Made by a program: the position numbers and the translations under genes
Source: an uncultured Eubacteriales bacterium
Lineage (GTDB): Bacteria; Bacillota; Clostridia; Lachnospirales; Lachnospiraceae
Assembly: GCA_900318615.1 (NCBI GenBank)
Contig: ONLK01000003.1
Coordinates: forward strand, 4,293 to 68,292
DNA: 64,000 nt
Direction: 5' to 3'
Shown: piece after piece, positions 42,976 through 51,705 of the stretch
Numbering within the stretch: position 1 is the first letter of the stretch
Layout: each line of letters begins with the position of its first letter
The notes under the pieces: model-generated
Seen by the model: the letters and a program-made list of their open reading frames with translations, nothing else
Told to the model about the DNA's origin: nothing
The model's database searches: none

Positions 42976-43977
42976 ATGGCTTGTAAACCGCTTGGAAGGG
43001 GAACGCTTACAGCGGAAGAAATAAAAAATGACAGGAAGGTCTGCAAAAAATATGATCAGTGCGGGCTGGGACGGAAGGCGGTATATGTGCCGTCCAGAAT
43101 GATGCCGCGCTCATTCTATATTCCGTATGAGAATGTGGAAAGGATCTATCAGCGCGTCGCCGTCAGCAAGGGCAGCGGCAAGGCATTTCTGACGCCCGTT
43201 CTGTACATTGTTTTTCAGTATGACGGCGCGCAGGAGAAGGCGTGCTATTTCAAATACATCACCGATTCCGACAAGATGTTTGCCCAGCTTCGCCGGGAAC
43301 ATCCCGAAATCCCGCTTCTGAGTGAAAAGAGCGAGCAGGAGGAGGCTGCAAAGAGGGCGGAGGAAGACAGAATACTAAGCGCGCAGCTTACCCGGCAGGC
43401 AGCCGCCTGTGTGCGGGATCTTTCGAATGCGCGGGAGCTTCTGGAGATGAGGCCGAAGCTGTATAAAAATCTCGCTCAGGCGGCACGGTTTAAGCGCTCG
43501 ATGGACCTGATCCGGCCGGGATACCAGCGGATCACCGCTCTCATCCTCGCGGCCGGCGCGGTATGTCTTACGGCGGGGTTTATGATCCTCGGACGGCGGC
43601 AGAACCGTTCGCCCGGAATTATTCTGGCGCTGATGGGCATTGCCGCCATCTTCCTGATGATCAACAGCGGCATTCTTCCGACGCCGGGAAGGAACCGGAA
43701 AGCGGCCGGCCGGCAGTATGATCATGCTCTGGACAGCATGAAACATTCGCTGAAGGGAGCCGGCGATTTCCCTGTTCCGGCCGAGTATGCACATCCGTAT
43801 GTGCTGGACATGATGGAGCGGATCATCCGTGAAGGCCGGGCGGAGATGAACGCTCAGGCTCTTGCGGTGCTGAAGGAAGATCTGAAAAAGATGGATAACA
43901 CCGTGCAGCTGGGCGGAGATGAGTATGTGAAGGTTCATACGGTAAAACCGCTGTTTCTGGTTACGGATTACCGCTGA
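42976..43977 (+). CDS. Membrane protein of unknown function
   Basis: A 333-residue protein I do not recognise. The N-terminal 120 residues are soluble, with a conserved-looking run VPSRMMPRSFYIPYENVERIYQR and a beta-rich portion. A charged helical segment (about 118-180) precedes two membrane segments (about 187-203 and 212-231). The C-terminal 100 residues are soluble and helical. The polarity of the termini suggests both are cytoplasmic. CGGAGG lies 7 bases before ATG 42976. It may be co-transcribed with rpoD, 94 bases upstream, and is followed by a terminator. No catalytic motif is seen. Confidence 0.75.
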   Translation: MACKPLGRGTLTAEEIKNDRKVCKKYDQCGLGRKAVYVPSRMMPRSFYIPYENVERIYQRVAVSKGSGKAFLTPVLYIVFQYDGAQEKACYFKYITDSDKMFAQLRREHPEIPLLSEKSEQEEAAKRAEEDRILSAQLTRQAAACVRDLSNARELLEMRPKLYKNLAQAARFKRSMDLIRPGYQRITALILAAGAVCLTAGFMILGRRQNRSPGIILALMGIAAIFLMINSGILPTPGRNRKAAGRQYDHALDSMKHSLKGAGDFPVPAEYAHPYVLDMMERIIREGRAEMNAQALAVLKEDLKKMDNTVQLGGDEYVKVHTVKPLFLVTDYR

Positions 43978-43991
43978 CAGCGGATGGTGTG

Positions 43992-44025
43992 AATACTCTT
44001 CAGGCAAAACTGAGGAGTATTTTTT
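43992..44025 (+). terminator. Rho-independent terminator
   Basis: AATACTCTTCAG pairs with CTGAGGAGTATT (one mismatch) around GCAAAA, followed by TTTTT. It ends the rpoD-region transcript. Confidence 0.8.
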
Positions 44026-44085
44026 ATGCCTGAAAAGGCGCAAACGTAGATTTATTTGATAAAAAATAAAAAAAAGATAAAATTT

Positions 44086-44114
44086 TTGTTGATATCATCT
44101 GAATGAAGTATTAA
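44086..44114 (+). promoter_or_regulatory. Promoter of cstA
   Basis: TTGTTG (44086-44091), 17-base spacer, TATTAA (44109-44114), about 170 bases before the cstA start. The leader between promoter and gene contains no recognised riboswitch; the rest of 44026-44283 is AT-rich DNA with no gene. Confidence 0.5.
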
Positions 44115-44283
44115 GATAGGTTCATATTTTGAGTGTCCCGTGACTTGATTTTATTAAGCAAAATGATGCTGAAAGCCGGAAATATTACGTTCCCAGTCTG
44201 CTTTTTTCTGACTTTGAACCGTCTTTTTGCGCCAGGATCAGACGTACGACATTCAGAAATATATAGAAAAGGAGAAAAGGAAC

Positions 44284-45957
44284 ATGTTAACATTCATCAT
44301 CGGACTTGCAATCCTTTTCGTGGGCGGTGCGCTCTACGGAAAGTTCTGCGAGACTGTCTTCGGTCCGGACGACCGTGAGACACCTGCTTATGCAAAGCAG
44401 GATGGCGTTGATTACGTACCAATGAAAACCTGGAAGAATGCACTGATCAACCTGCTGAATATTGCAGGTACCGGACCGATCCTCGGACCGATTCAGGGTA
44501 TTTTGTTCGGACCGGTTGCGCTTCTGGCGATCCCGATCGGCAATGTCATCGGAGGATCCATGCACGACTATATGTCCGGTATGATCTGCACCCGTGACGG
44601 CGGAACCCAGATGCCGGAAATGATCCGGAACTACACCAACAAGAGTGTCTACGTTCTGTATGACATTTTTATGTGTATACTTCTTCTGCTGGTCGGCGCT
44701 GTATTCATCTACACACCGGGCGACATTCTGTCCACACAGGTTCTCGGCTTTTCAGGTTCACCTTTCGCGGTTTCCACCTGGGTGATTTACTCCTGCATTT
44801 TTGTATATTATCTGATTGCAACGATATTCCCGATCGATAAGATTATCGGCCGTGTTTACCCGGTTTTCGGTCTGATCCTTGTTTTCACCGCGGTCGGCAT
44901 TTTTATTGCCATTTTTGCCAAGGGTTATCCGCTGACCAACGTATGGGACGGCTGGAATACCGTCGGCGCTACGGTAAGCGGCACACTTGGAACCGATGGA
45001 TCGACGGCTGTCATGAATGTGTCCGGATTTGATTTCAAAGGTTACTTCGGAGCTTCTCCGTTTGCAGGCAGCCATTTCATTCCGGTATTCTTCCTGACCG
45101 TCGCCTGCGGTATTCTTTCCGGTTTTCATTCCACTCAGACGGCGCTGATTTCCAGAACCATTGAGAGTGAAAAAGAAGGACGCATGACGTTCTATAACAT
45201 GATGATTGTGGAAGGCTTTATCGCTATGTGCTGGGCGGCAGGAACCATGGCTATGATCAATCTGGGCGCTGACAACGGCGGTGTTTCCATGATCGGAACC
45301 AGCTTCGCGCAGCTTTCCACCGAGGCGGCTGCCGTAAAGGACGGCGTTCTTCAGGCCGGATTCTTCCAGGCGGAGAATGGCAGCTTCTATCATGTAATCG
45401 CAGCCACTTCCGTAGTTGGTGTTCTGTGCAGGAACGCACTCGGAAGAGTCGGAGGTCTTGTTGCTCTGATCGGCGTCATTGTTCTTCCGGTTACTTCCGG
45501 CGATACCGCGCTTCGCGCCCTCCGGCTGACACTGGCAGACAGCCTTCACATTCGTCAGGACAGCAATAAGAAGAGAATGGGGCTGGCGATCCCGGTATTC
45601 GTTCTTGTTTATCTGATCCTGGTTTGGGCAAAGATGGACAGCAACGGTTTTTCAACCCTCTGGAGATACTTCGCGTGGGCAAATCAGATGATTTCTCTGT
45701 TCGCACTTGCCTGCATTACAGCTTATCTGGGCATCCACGGAAAGAAGAAATATATGTGGATGCCGCTGATCCCGGCCGGCTTCTATGCTTTCTGTACCTG
45801 TACCTACATCATCCACAATCCGGCACAGGTAAAGGGCGGAGAGGTGATGAGCTGGAACGCAGCTTACGCTGTAGCGGCGGTATTCACAGTGATTTACCTG
45901 GCTGTGTGCGTCATAAATACAAACAAAAAGGCATCCCTTCAGAAGGCGGCAGCCTGA
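44284..45957 (+). CDS. cstA: Carbon starvation protein A (CstA) family transporter
   Basis: A 557-residue polytopic membrane protein. The N-terminal MLTFIIGLAILFVGGALYG, the motif NIAGTGPILGPIQGILFGP and HDYMSGM identify the CstA family, which imports pyruvate or peptides under carbon limitation. About 14-16 hydrophobic segments are visible. GVLCRNALGRVGGLVALIGVIVLPVTSGDTALRALRL is another conserved run near 385-420, read here in parts. ATG 44284 follows AAAAGGAG with a spacing near 9; the longer frame from 44227 lacks a ribosome site. It has its own promoter and a terminator at 46046, so it is likely a single-gene transcript. Confidence 0.93.
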   Translation: MLTFIIGLAILFVGGALYGKFCETVFGPDDRETPAYAKQDGVDYVPMKTWKNALINLLNIAGTGPILGPIQGILFGPVALLAIPIGNVIGGSMHDYMSGMICTRDGGTQMPEMIRNYTNKSVYVLYDIFMCILLLLVGAVFIYTPGDILSTQVLGFSGSPFAVSTWVIYSCIFVYYLIATIFPIDKIIGRVYPVFGLILVFTAVGIFIAIFAKGYPLTNVWDGWNTVGATVSGTLGTDGSTAVMNVSGFDFKGYFGASPFAGSHFIPVFFLTVACGILSGFHSTQTALISRTIESEKEGRMTFYNMMIVEGFIAMCWAAGTMAMINLGADNGGVSMIGTSFAQLSTEAAAVKDGVLQAGFFQAENGSFYHVIAATSVVGVLCRNALGRVGGLVALIGVIVLPVTSGDTALRALRLTLADSLHIRQDSNKKRMGLAIPVFVLVYLILVWAKMDSNGFSTLWRYFAWANQMISLFALACITAYLGIHGKKKYMWMPLIPAGFYAFCTCTYIIHNPAQVKGGEVMSWNAAYAVAAVFTVIYLAVCVINTNKKASLQKAAA

Positions 45958-46045
45958 AAGGCAGCCGGACCGGATGCTTCCGGAGGTTCCTTGCGCGGGC
46001 AGACAGCTCAAGGGAAAACGGCAGTCTTATGAATAAGTTTCAAAG

Positions 46046-46076
46046 ATCCGGGCGGGAATTTCCTGCCCGGATTTTC
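46046..46076 (+). terminator. Rho-independent terminator after cstA
   Basis: ATCCGGGCGGGAA pairs with TTCCTGCCCGGAT (one G-T pair) with almost no loop, followed by TTTTC. The next gene starts 44 bases later, so readthrough may feed it. Confidence 0.65.
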
Positions 46077-46119
46077 GCAGATTTTTATGTTGCGTTTTTT
46101 GCGGAACAGGAGACCAGAT

Positions 46120-47046
46120 ATGAAGGATATATTGGATTTTTTGCGCCGGGAGGGAGTTTCTGAGAACCTGCTTGGCGAGGTGGAGGAATTCCGGAAGGAA
46201 TATGAGCTCAGCCCGGAGAATAAGAAGCGTATTCCTCCCCAGGAGTATAATTATTACGGAAAAGAAGTCTGGGAAGACGCGATTTCCGCCATCCTGGCCG
46301 GCGAGAATCTGCTGCTGACGGGGCCGAAGGCAACCGGAAAAAACGTTCTGGCGGAAGGCCTTTCACAGGCCTTCGGCCGTCCGGAGTGGGATGTCTCTTT
46401 GTACATCAATACTGATGCGTCCACCCTGATCGGAGCCGATACATTCAAAAACGGAGAAGTGACACTGCGCAAGGGACCGATTCTGCAGTGCGCGGAGCAG
46501 GGCGGTTTTGCCGTTCTGGACGAAATTAACATGGCAAAAAATGAATCACTGGCCGTGCTGCATGCCACACTCGATTTCCGCCGGATTATTGATGTGCCCG
46601 GCTACGAGCGGATCACGCTCCACCCGGCAACCCGGTTTATCGGCACCATGAATTACGGCTATGCGGGGACAAGGGAAATTAACGAGGCCCTTGCTTCCCG
46701 TTTTATGATTATTAAAATGCCGGTGATTTCAGAGGAGGATCTTAAAAAGCTGATGATCAGCAAGTTCCCCACTATCCGTCCGGAGTACGCCGGTCAGTTC
46801 GCACAGCTTTTCAGTGAGATCCGTAAGAAATGCGAGGGAGGAGAGATATCCTCCAAGGCACTGGATCTGCGCGGGCTTCTGGCGGCGGTCAAACTGATTT
46901 ACCGCGGCCTGAACGCGGTTTCCGCCCTGAGGCTCGGTCTGGTGAATAAGTGTTTTGATGATTTCGAGAGACAGCTGGTGAATGACATGATTGCCGTCCG
47001 GCTGCCCGGGGATCTGAGTGCTGCGAAAATTTTTACGGACCGGTGA
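46120..47046 (+). CDS. MoxR/CobS-type AAA+ ATPase
   Basis: A 308-residue AAA+ protein of the MoxR/CbbQ group. GPKATGKN (68-75) is the Walker A, AVLDEINMA (near 131-139) the Walker B, and TRFIGTMNYGYAGTREINEALASRF holds sensor 1 and the arginine finger, read here in parts. Such ATPases act with a VWA-domain partner to insert metal cofactors or remodel a target protein. The partner is the next gene, 34 bases downstream. ACAGGAGA lies 8 bases before ATG 46120. The target is unknown, since no enzyme needing activation is nearby. Confidence 0.88.
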   Translation: MKDILDFLRREGVSENLLGEVEEFRKEYELSPENKKRIPPQEYNYYGKEVWEDAISAILAGENLLLTGPKATGKNVLAEGLSQAFGRPEWDVSLYINTDASTLIGADTFKNGEVTLRKGPILQCAEQGGFAVLDEINMAKNESLAVLHATLDFRRIIDVPGYERITLHPATRFIGTMNYGYAGTREINEALASRFMIIKMPVISEEDLKKLMISKFPTIRPEYAGQFAQLFSEIRKKCEGGEISSKALDLRGLLAAVKLIYRGLNAVSALRLGLVNKCFDDFERQLVNDMIAVRLPGDLSAAKIFTDR

Positions 47047-47080
47047 AGCAGGAACAGGAAAGCCAACAAAAAATAAAATT

Positions 47081-48832
47081 ATGGAAATTTCTGAATTTGA
47101 AAAGAAACGTGCGGCAAACCTTATCTGGAACGGCGCACAGGACTATTCCATTTCTGCCGGTTTCCGCGTGTACGACGAGAGCGGAAAAGCAGATATTTAC
47201 TGGAACAGTATTGTCGGAGCCATCCACAGGAATTATGACTGGCAGAAGCTGATGCTGTTTTATGAAACCTTTCAGGAAACGGTCAATCAGAGCCTGTATG
47301 AAAGCCTGTTCTGGATTGCACTGGAAAATGCTGTGTATGAAAGAGAAAAGAAAAGGCGGCCGGTTTTTCCTTATCTTCGAAGAGAGTATGCCCGCCGGAG
47401 ACTGGGAGAAATATATGTGGTGTACGATGAAGGATTGAATTCCAACCGGGCGGGAGCGATTCTGAAGGGGCATCTGCGCCGCTCACTCGGGCAGGACTGC
47501 GGTCTTCCGGATGAGGTGGACCGGAAACTGCTGGAGGATATTGAACTGGGGCCGGAGCTGGCTACCGATCAGGCTGTTGCAGCGATAGAAAAGGTACTCA
47601 GAAAGTATATCGGCTACCGCCGGCCCGGGGAAAAGGAGCAGAAGACCGGAAAAACACAGATCCGTCTGCATCCGCTGATTTTCCTGAAAAATAAAAGGCG
47701 CCGGCGCGGCGGACAGCCCATGGGGCCGGTCCGGGCGCTGGCCATGGGCTACGGTGAGCATGCCGATGAATATGGGAGCGAGGTGCTCGACCAGAGTCAT
47801 CTGAGCGTGGCCTTTGCCGCTTACAGTGCCCAGACGGATGAAGGGCTGAAGGAGTACATTACCAGCTTCTTCGGGAAATCCATATATACGGATAAAACCG
47901 TGCTGAAAATGCAGAAGGATTACTGCCAGGGCAATCATACAGATGTAAAGCTGCATTTCACCCGCGGTGAGTACACAACGGATATGCTTGAAAAGGGCTA
48001 TGCCGGTAAAATGAAAAAGACCGCGATTGAGCAGGAAAAGAAAAACACAGCCGCCTACGAGGCAAAGATCGGGGTTTATACGCTGGCAGTCGAAAAGCTG
48101 ACCGAACGGATTCGCAACACGCTGCTGATGCACATGGATGACAGCGTGGTGAAAAGTCCGGTTGGAAAACTGGACGCACGGCGGGTCTGGAGAGGGACGA
48201 TGCTGAACGACGACCGTGTGTTTTGCAAGGTGCTGCCCGGAGATACCGGAAACATTACCGTGGACCTGCTGCTGGACAGCTCCACCTCTCAGATCCGGCG
48301 TCAGGAAACCGTGTCCGCTCAGGGATATATGATCGCTCAGGCACTGACAAACGTCGGCATTCCGGTGCGCGTGTACTCTTTTTGTTCCCTGAACGGCTAT
48401 ACGATTGTTAATTTGTTCCGTGATTACGGGGAAGTGACGCAAAACCGGCAGATTTTCCGCTACTTTACAACCGGAGCCAATCGGGACGGACTGGCGGTGC
48501 GGCTGGCAGCCGGATGGATGAAGGAAAACCACGCGGATCACCGTATTCTGATTATTCTTTCGGACTGTAAGCCGAACGATGTGGTCAAGGTCAGAACCGG
48601 CAGCGGTTCGTATAAAAACTATGCGGCGGAGACCGGCGTGCAGGATACAGCGGCGGAAGTGCACGCCGCACGCATGCAGGGAATCACCGTGATGTGTGTA
48701 TTTACGGGAGAAGACGGGAGCGTGGCGAACGCTCATCAGATGTACGGCAATTCTTTTGTCAGAATCCGCTCCCTGGATAAGTTTGCGGATGCCGTAGGAA
48801 CCATGCTGCAAAATGAAATCCGAAGGCTGTAA
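47081..48832 (+). CDS. VWA-domain protein, partner of the MoxR ATPase (CobT/CbbO-like)
   Basis: A 583-residue protein. The N-terminal 350 residues are helical and charged with no recognised domain. The C-terminal von Willebrand A domain starts near 390 with the complete MIDAS motif DSSTS (Asp399, Ser401, Ser403), then a conserved Thr in FTTGANRDG and Asp in LSDCKPND. This matches CobT/CbbO-type partners of MoxR ATPases. ATG 47081 has no close ribosome site; translation may be coupled to the ATPase gene, which ends 34 bases before. A strong terminator follows. Confidence 0.87.
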   Translation: MEISEFEKKRAANLIWNGAQDYSISAGFRVYDESGKADIYWNSIVGAIHRNYDWQKLMLFYETFQETVNQSLYESLFWIALENAVYEREKKRRPVFPYLRREYARRRLGEIYVVYDEGLNSNRAGAILKGHLRRSLGQDCGLPDEVDRKLLEDIELGPELATDQAVAAIEKVLRKYIGYRRPGEKEQKTGKTQIRLHPLIFLKNKRRRRGGQPMGPVRALAMGYGEHADEYGSEVLDQSHLSVAFAAYSAQTDEGLKEYITSFFGKSIYTDKTVLKMQKDYCQGNHTDVKLHFTRGEYTTDMLEKGYAGKMKKTAIEQEKKNTAAYEAKIGVYTLAVEKLTERIRNTLLMHMDDSVVKSPVGKLDARRVWRGTMLNDDRVFCKVLPGDTGNITVDLLLDSSTSQIRRQETVSAQGYMIAQALTNVGIPVRVYSFCSLNGYTIVNLFRDYGEVTQNRQIFRYFTTGANRDGLAVRLAAGWMKENHADHRILIILSDCKPNDVVKVRTGSGSYKNYAAETGVQDTAAEVHAARMQGITVMCVFTGEDGSVANAHQMYGNSFVRIRSLDKFADAVGTMLQNEIRRL

Positions 48833-48864
48833 TACCCCCGGTGATTTTCGGGGAAATAAAAAGG

Positions 48865-48899
48865 CCTGCCGTTTTCAAATAATGAAAACGGCAGGTTTT
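48865..48899. terminator. Bidirectional terminator between convergent genes
   Basis: CCTGCCGTTTTC (48865-48876) pairs perfectly with GAAAACGGCAGG (48884-48895); TTTTC follows on the plus strand and an A-rich run precedes it (T-run on the minus strand). Confidence 0.92.
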
Positions 48900-48950
48900 C
48901 TCTGCTTATCGGCTATTCAGTTTATTGTTCGGACGGAAAACAGCCTGCTG

Positions 48951-49985
48951 TCAGCCGGCGGCTGATTCACTCTGAGAGGATAAAAGACCTTCTGCTTCGC
49001 TGAAGGCTTCGCTGCTGCTGGTAACTGCTGAATCCAGAGCTTCCTGGGGAACCGTGAAGCTTACAGCACTGTCATAGTCATAGGTTCCATCCATGGAAAG
49101 ATCGCTGACCGTGAGGGATGCCGACGGCGCTTTGCCTTCATCATCGGTAAGACCGAGGAGAGACGGAAGAATTTCGTTGATGGCGCTCCAGTCGCTGCTG
49201 TTCAAATCCAGGTGGATAGCGTAAGCCTTGTAATCATCGGTTCCGATGTCGATCGCGGTATGAAGAACCAGTCCGCCAAGATAAGGATCTACCTGGGAAA
49301 GCTCAGACTGCAGATCTGCCAGATCGCTGGAAGCGTCATCACTGCCGGTTTTTTCTGCGATGGAATTGAGGTAGCTGCCGGTCAGTTCCTTGATATCCGC
49401 CCAGCTGAAGTCTGCGGCCAGTTCATAGCATTCCTTTCCGTTTACGGTTACCGGCTCAGAGGCAAGAGTGAACTTATCTGACTGACTGCTGTAAAATTCC
49501 GTATTGTCCATTAAAGCCTTGAAACTGTTCATATCCTCTGCGGAAATGGACTGATGCTCCCAGGTCGTGCCGGACTCAGTGGAACCTTCGGTACTGTCAC
49601 CGGATGCACTGTTATCCGTCATGCCGACGTAAATACTTTCTGAACCGTCATCTTCCGGAACCATATACATTTCCATCGTATAGTCCGCGGTTGTTCCCAT
49701 GGCTGAACCGGTGATATTTCCGTTCATGTACAGCTGAAGCGGATCCATGGTCATTCCTTCTTTAAGGGAGCCGGACAGAGCCATATCGAAGGATCCGTAG
49801 GTTTCAACATTCAAAGCTGCCGATGCATTATACGTCACGTCCATGGTTGCCTGTTTGGTTTCTTTGGATGCTTCCACATATTTCTGAAAAACATCCTCTG
49901 CCGTTGCAGCGCTGTCAAAGCCGGTCAGGCAGCTGAAAACCATTGCGCCGGCAAGAGCTGCCGATACAACTACACTTCTTTTCAT
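48951..49985 (-). CDS. Secreted or lipoprotein-like protein of unknown function (LppX/DUF6612-like fold)
   Basis: A 344-residue exported protein. The signal peptide (MKRSVVVSAALAGAMVFSC) ends in VFSC, a poor lipobox because of Phe at -2, so lipid attachment is uncertain. The mature protein begins with ATAEDVFQKYVEASKE and continues as long beta strands with alternating hydrophobic residues (MDVTYNASAAL, DMALSGSLKEGM), a pattern seen in half-barrel lipoproteins such as LppX/LolA-like proteins. The C-terminus is rich in Ser, Glu and Ala. AGGAGGAAG precedes the start. Its promoter is at 50053-50082 on the minus strand. I infer a lipid- or cell-envelope role only from fold resemblance. Confidence 0.75.
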   Translation of the reverse strand: MKRSVVVSAALAGAMVFSCLTGFDSAATAEDVFQKYVEASKETKQATMDVTYNASAALNVETYGSFDMALSGSLKEGMTMDPLQLYMNGNITGSAMGTTADYTMEMYMVPEDDGSESIYVGMTDNSASGDSTEGSTESGTTWEHQSISAEDMNSFKALMDNTEFYSSQSDKFTLASEPVTVNGKECYELAADFSWADIKELTGSYLNSIAEKTGSDDASSDLADLQSELSQVDPYLGGLVLHTAIDIGTDDYKAYAIHLDLNSSDWSAINEILPSLLGLTDDEGKAPSASLTVSDLSMDGTYDYDSAVSFTVPQEALDSAVTSSSEAFSEAEGLLSSQSESAAG

Positions 49986-50052
49986 AACTTCTTCCTCCTG
50001 TGATTAGTATTACCGTGATTGAAATTCGTTAATCTCCTCCTGGGATGATTTC

Positions 50053-50082
50053 AGTTTATCATGGAGGTTATTCAGGTGTCAA
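50053..50082 (-). promoter_or_regulatory. Promoter of the secreted-protein gene
   Basis: On the minus strand: perfect TTGACA (50082-50077), 18-base spacer, TAAACT (50058-50053), 67 bases before the start codon. Confidence 0.65.
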
Positions 50083-50168
50083 TTATCAGAAGTGTCTGAA
50101 AGACGCCGGTTTTCCAAAAGTATACTTAAGTATTTCTTAATATATTCCCGGCATCCTTCCGGCGGTAC

Positions 50169-50196
50169 TTGCATTATTCTGGAAAACGGATATGAT
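50169..50196 (+). promoter_or_regulatory. Promoter of folC
   Basis: TTGCAT (50169-50174), 16-base spacer, TATGAT (50191-50196). The in-frame ATG at 50192 lies inside this -10 box, which argues for a later folC start. Confidence 0.5.
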
Positions 50197-50230
50197 GTTA
50201 GCAGTATTTTTTAAAGGACGGATGCTGAAA

Positions 50231-51556
50231 ATGACGGAGAGAATGACGTATGACAAGGCAGTTGAGTATCTGGAAGATGTGCCCCGGTTTACAAAAAAGA
50301 CGGAGCTTTCCAATACGGTGGAACTGCTCCGGAGGCTGGGACATCCGGAGGAAAAGTATGAGGTCATCCATGTGGCGGGCACGAACGGAAAAGGCTCTGT
50401 GTGCGCGTTTATGGCGTCTGCCCTGGAGGCATCCGGAAGAAAGACCGGACTTTTTACATCTCCGCATCTGACGGATATCCGCGAACGCTTTCAGGTTAAC
50501 CGCCGGATGGTAAGCCGGGAGGAATTTACGGACTCGTTCCTTACCGTGCGCCGGGCGGTAGAAGAAATGGAGCAGGAAGGGTTTCAGCATCCGGCCTATT
50601 TTGAATTTTTGTTTGCCATGGGGATGCTGATGTTCGAACGCGCCGGGATTGATGTGCTGGTGATGGAGACGGGGCTGGGCGGGCGCCTGGACGCTACGAG
50701 TGCGGTGGCGCACCCGAAACTGAGCGTGATCACTTCCATCAGCCTGGATCACATGCAGTATCTGGGAAATACCATTTCGCAGATAGCGGCGGAGAAAGCC
50801 GGTATTTTAAAGGAAGGAGTTCCGGTGGTGTATGATGCGATGAACCGGGAAGCCGCCGCCGTGATCGCCGGAAGGGCGCGGGAACTTCACTGCCTGGCCA
50901 TTCCGGTGTACCGTCTGATGGCGCAGACGACCCGCCGGACGGATAAAAGCATTGATTTTGTTTTGAACAATAGGTATTATGAGTACAGGTCTGTGACGGT
51001 TCCGTTCCCGGCGGATTACCAGGTGATGAACTGCATTGCAGCCATGACAGCCCTTCGGATATATGATCGTGACAAGCTTATTCCGGATGAACTCATTGCG
51101 CAGGCTATGGAGCGGACGAAATGGAGCGGACGGATGGAGCAGGTTCTTCCGGGCGTATTTCTGGATGGAGCCCACAATACGGACGGCATCCGGAGTTTCC
51201 TGGAAACGGTGAAGGTGATGCAGGAGCGAAGGCCCGTCAGCCTGCTTTTTGCGGCTGTATCGGATAAAAACTATGAGGAGATGATTCGGGAACTTTGCAC
51301 ACAGGCCCGGTTTGAGGCTGTCACGGTTACGACAGCCGGCGGCAGCCGGAATGTTCCGGCACAGAAATTTGCAGAGCTGTTCCGAAACTGGACGAAGGCA
51401 CCGGTTCGTGTGGAACCGGCGGCGGATGCGGCGTTTGAAATAGCGTTGAAACAGAAGGGGGAGGACGGGATCCTGTTCTGCGCCGGATCACTGTATCTGG
51501 TTGGAGAAATCAAGGCTTACCTGGCATCCCGTGAGAAAAGGTGTGATACACAATGA
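50231..51556 (+). CDS. folC: Folylpolyglutamate synthase / dihydrofolate synthase
   Basis: A 441-residue Mur-ligase-like enzyme that adds glutamates to folate. HVAGTNGKGSVCAFM near 44-58 is the P-loop, LFTSPHLTDIRERF the following conserved segment, METGLGGRLDATS the omega-loop region with its catalytic residues, SLDHMQYLGNT the next motif, and LDGAHNTDG the late ligase signature. Start choice is uncertain: ATG 50231 gives MTERMTYDKA, the usual length; ATG 50222 and 50243 are alternatives; 50192 lies in the promoter. The stop overlaps the next small ORF (ATGA), indicating coupling. Confidence 0.93.
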   Translation: MTERMTYDKAVEYLEDVPRFTKKTELSNTVELLRRLGHPEEKYEVIHVAGTNGKGSVCAFMASALEASGRKTGLFTSPHLTDIRERFQVNRRMVSREEFTDSFLTVRRAVEEMEQEGFQHPAYFEFLFAMGMLMFERAGIDVLVMETGLGGRLDATSAVAHPKLSVITSISLDHMQYLGNTISQIAAEKAGILKEGVPVVYDAMNREAAAVIAGRARELHCLAIPVYRLMAQTTRRTDKSIDFVLNNRYYEYRSVTVPFPADYQVMNCIAAMTALRIYDRDKLIPDELIAQAMERTKWSGRMEQVLPGVFLDGAHNTDGIRSFLETVKVMQERRPVSLLFAAVSDKNYEEMIRELCTQARFEAVTVTTAGGSRNVPAQKFAELFRNWTKAPVRVEPAADAAFEIALKQKGEDGILFCAGSLYLVGEIKAYLASREKRCDTQ

Positions 51557-51705
51557 TAAATTATGAGGAAGAGCTGAAAAAATTCCATCCGAGTATGGAT
51601 GTTAACGAAGCGGAGGATGCCATTTACAGCCGTGATCTTACGGATGTGACGGATATTCTCAAGGAAATGCTGAAAGAAGAAAAGGAAAAGAAGAAAAATA
51701 AATGA
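51553..51705 (+). CDS. Small 50-residue protein coupled to folC and the TPR gene
   Basis: The frame from ATG 51553 encodes a 50-residue protein, overlapping the folC stop by ATGA and, at its own stop, the next start by ATGA. It begins MINYEEELKKFHPSM and ends in a lysine-rich tail (EKEKKKNK). The central part has EAEDAIYSRDLTDVTDILKE, an amphipathic pattern suggesting helices. Coupled overlaps on both sides are good evidence that it is translated. It is too short for most ORF lists. Function is unknown. Confidence 0.7.
   Translation: MINYEEELKKFHPSMDVNEAEDAIYSRDLTDVTDILKEMLKEEKEKKKNK

Noticed and set aside
44026..44283. Riboswitch in the cstA leader
   Set aside because: No known riboswitch core or terminator pair was recognised; only a promoter is supported.
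47483..48811. 442-residue minus-strand frame opposite the VWA gene
   Set aside because: It mirrors a real gene with intact MIDAS motif and has no recognisable domain.
50192..50230. Earlier folC start
   Set aside because: The ATG at 50192 lies within the candidate -10 box.
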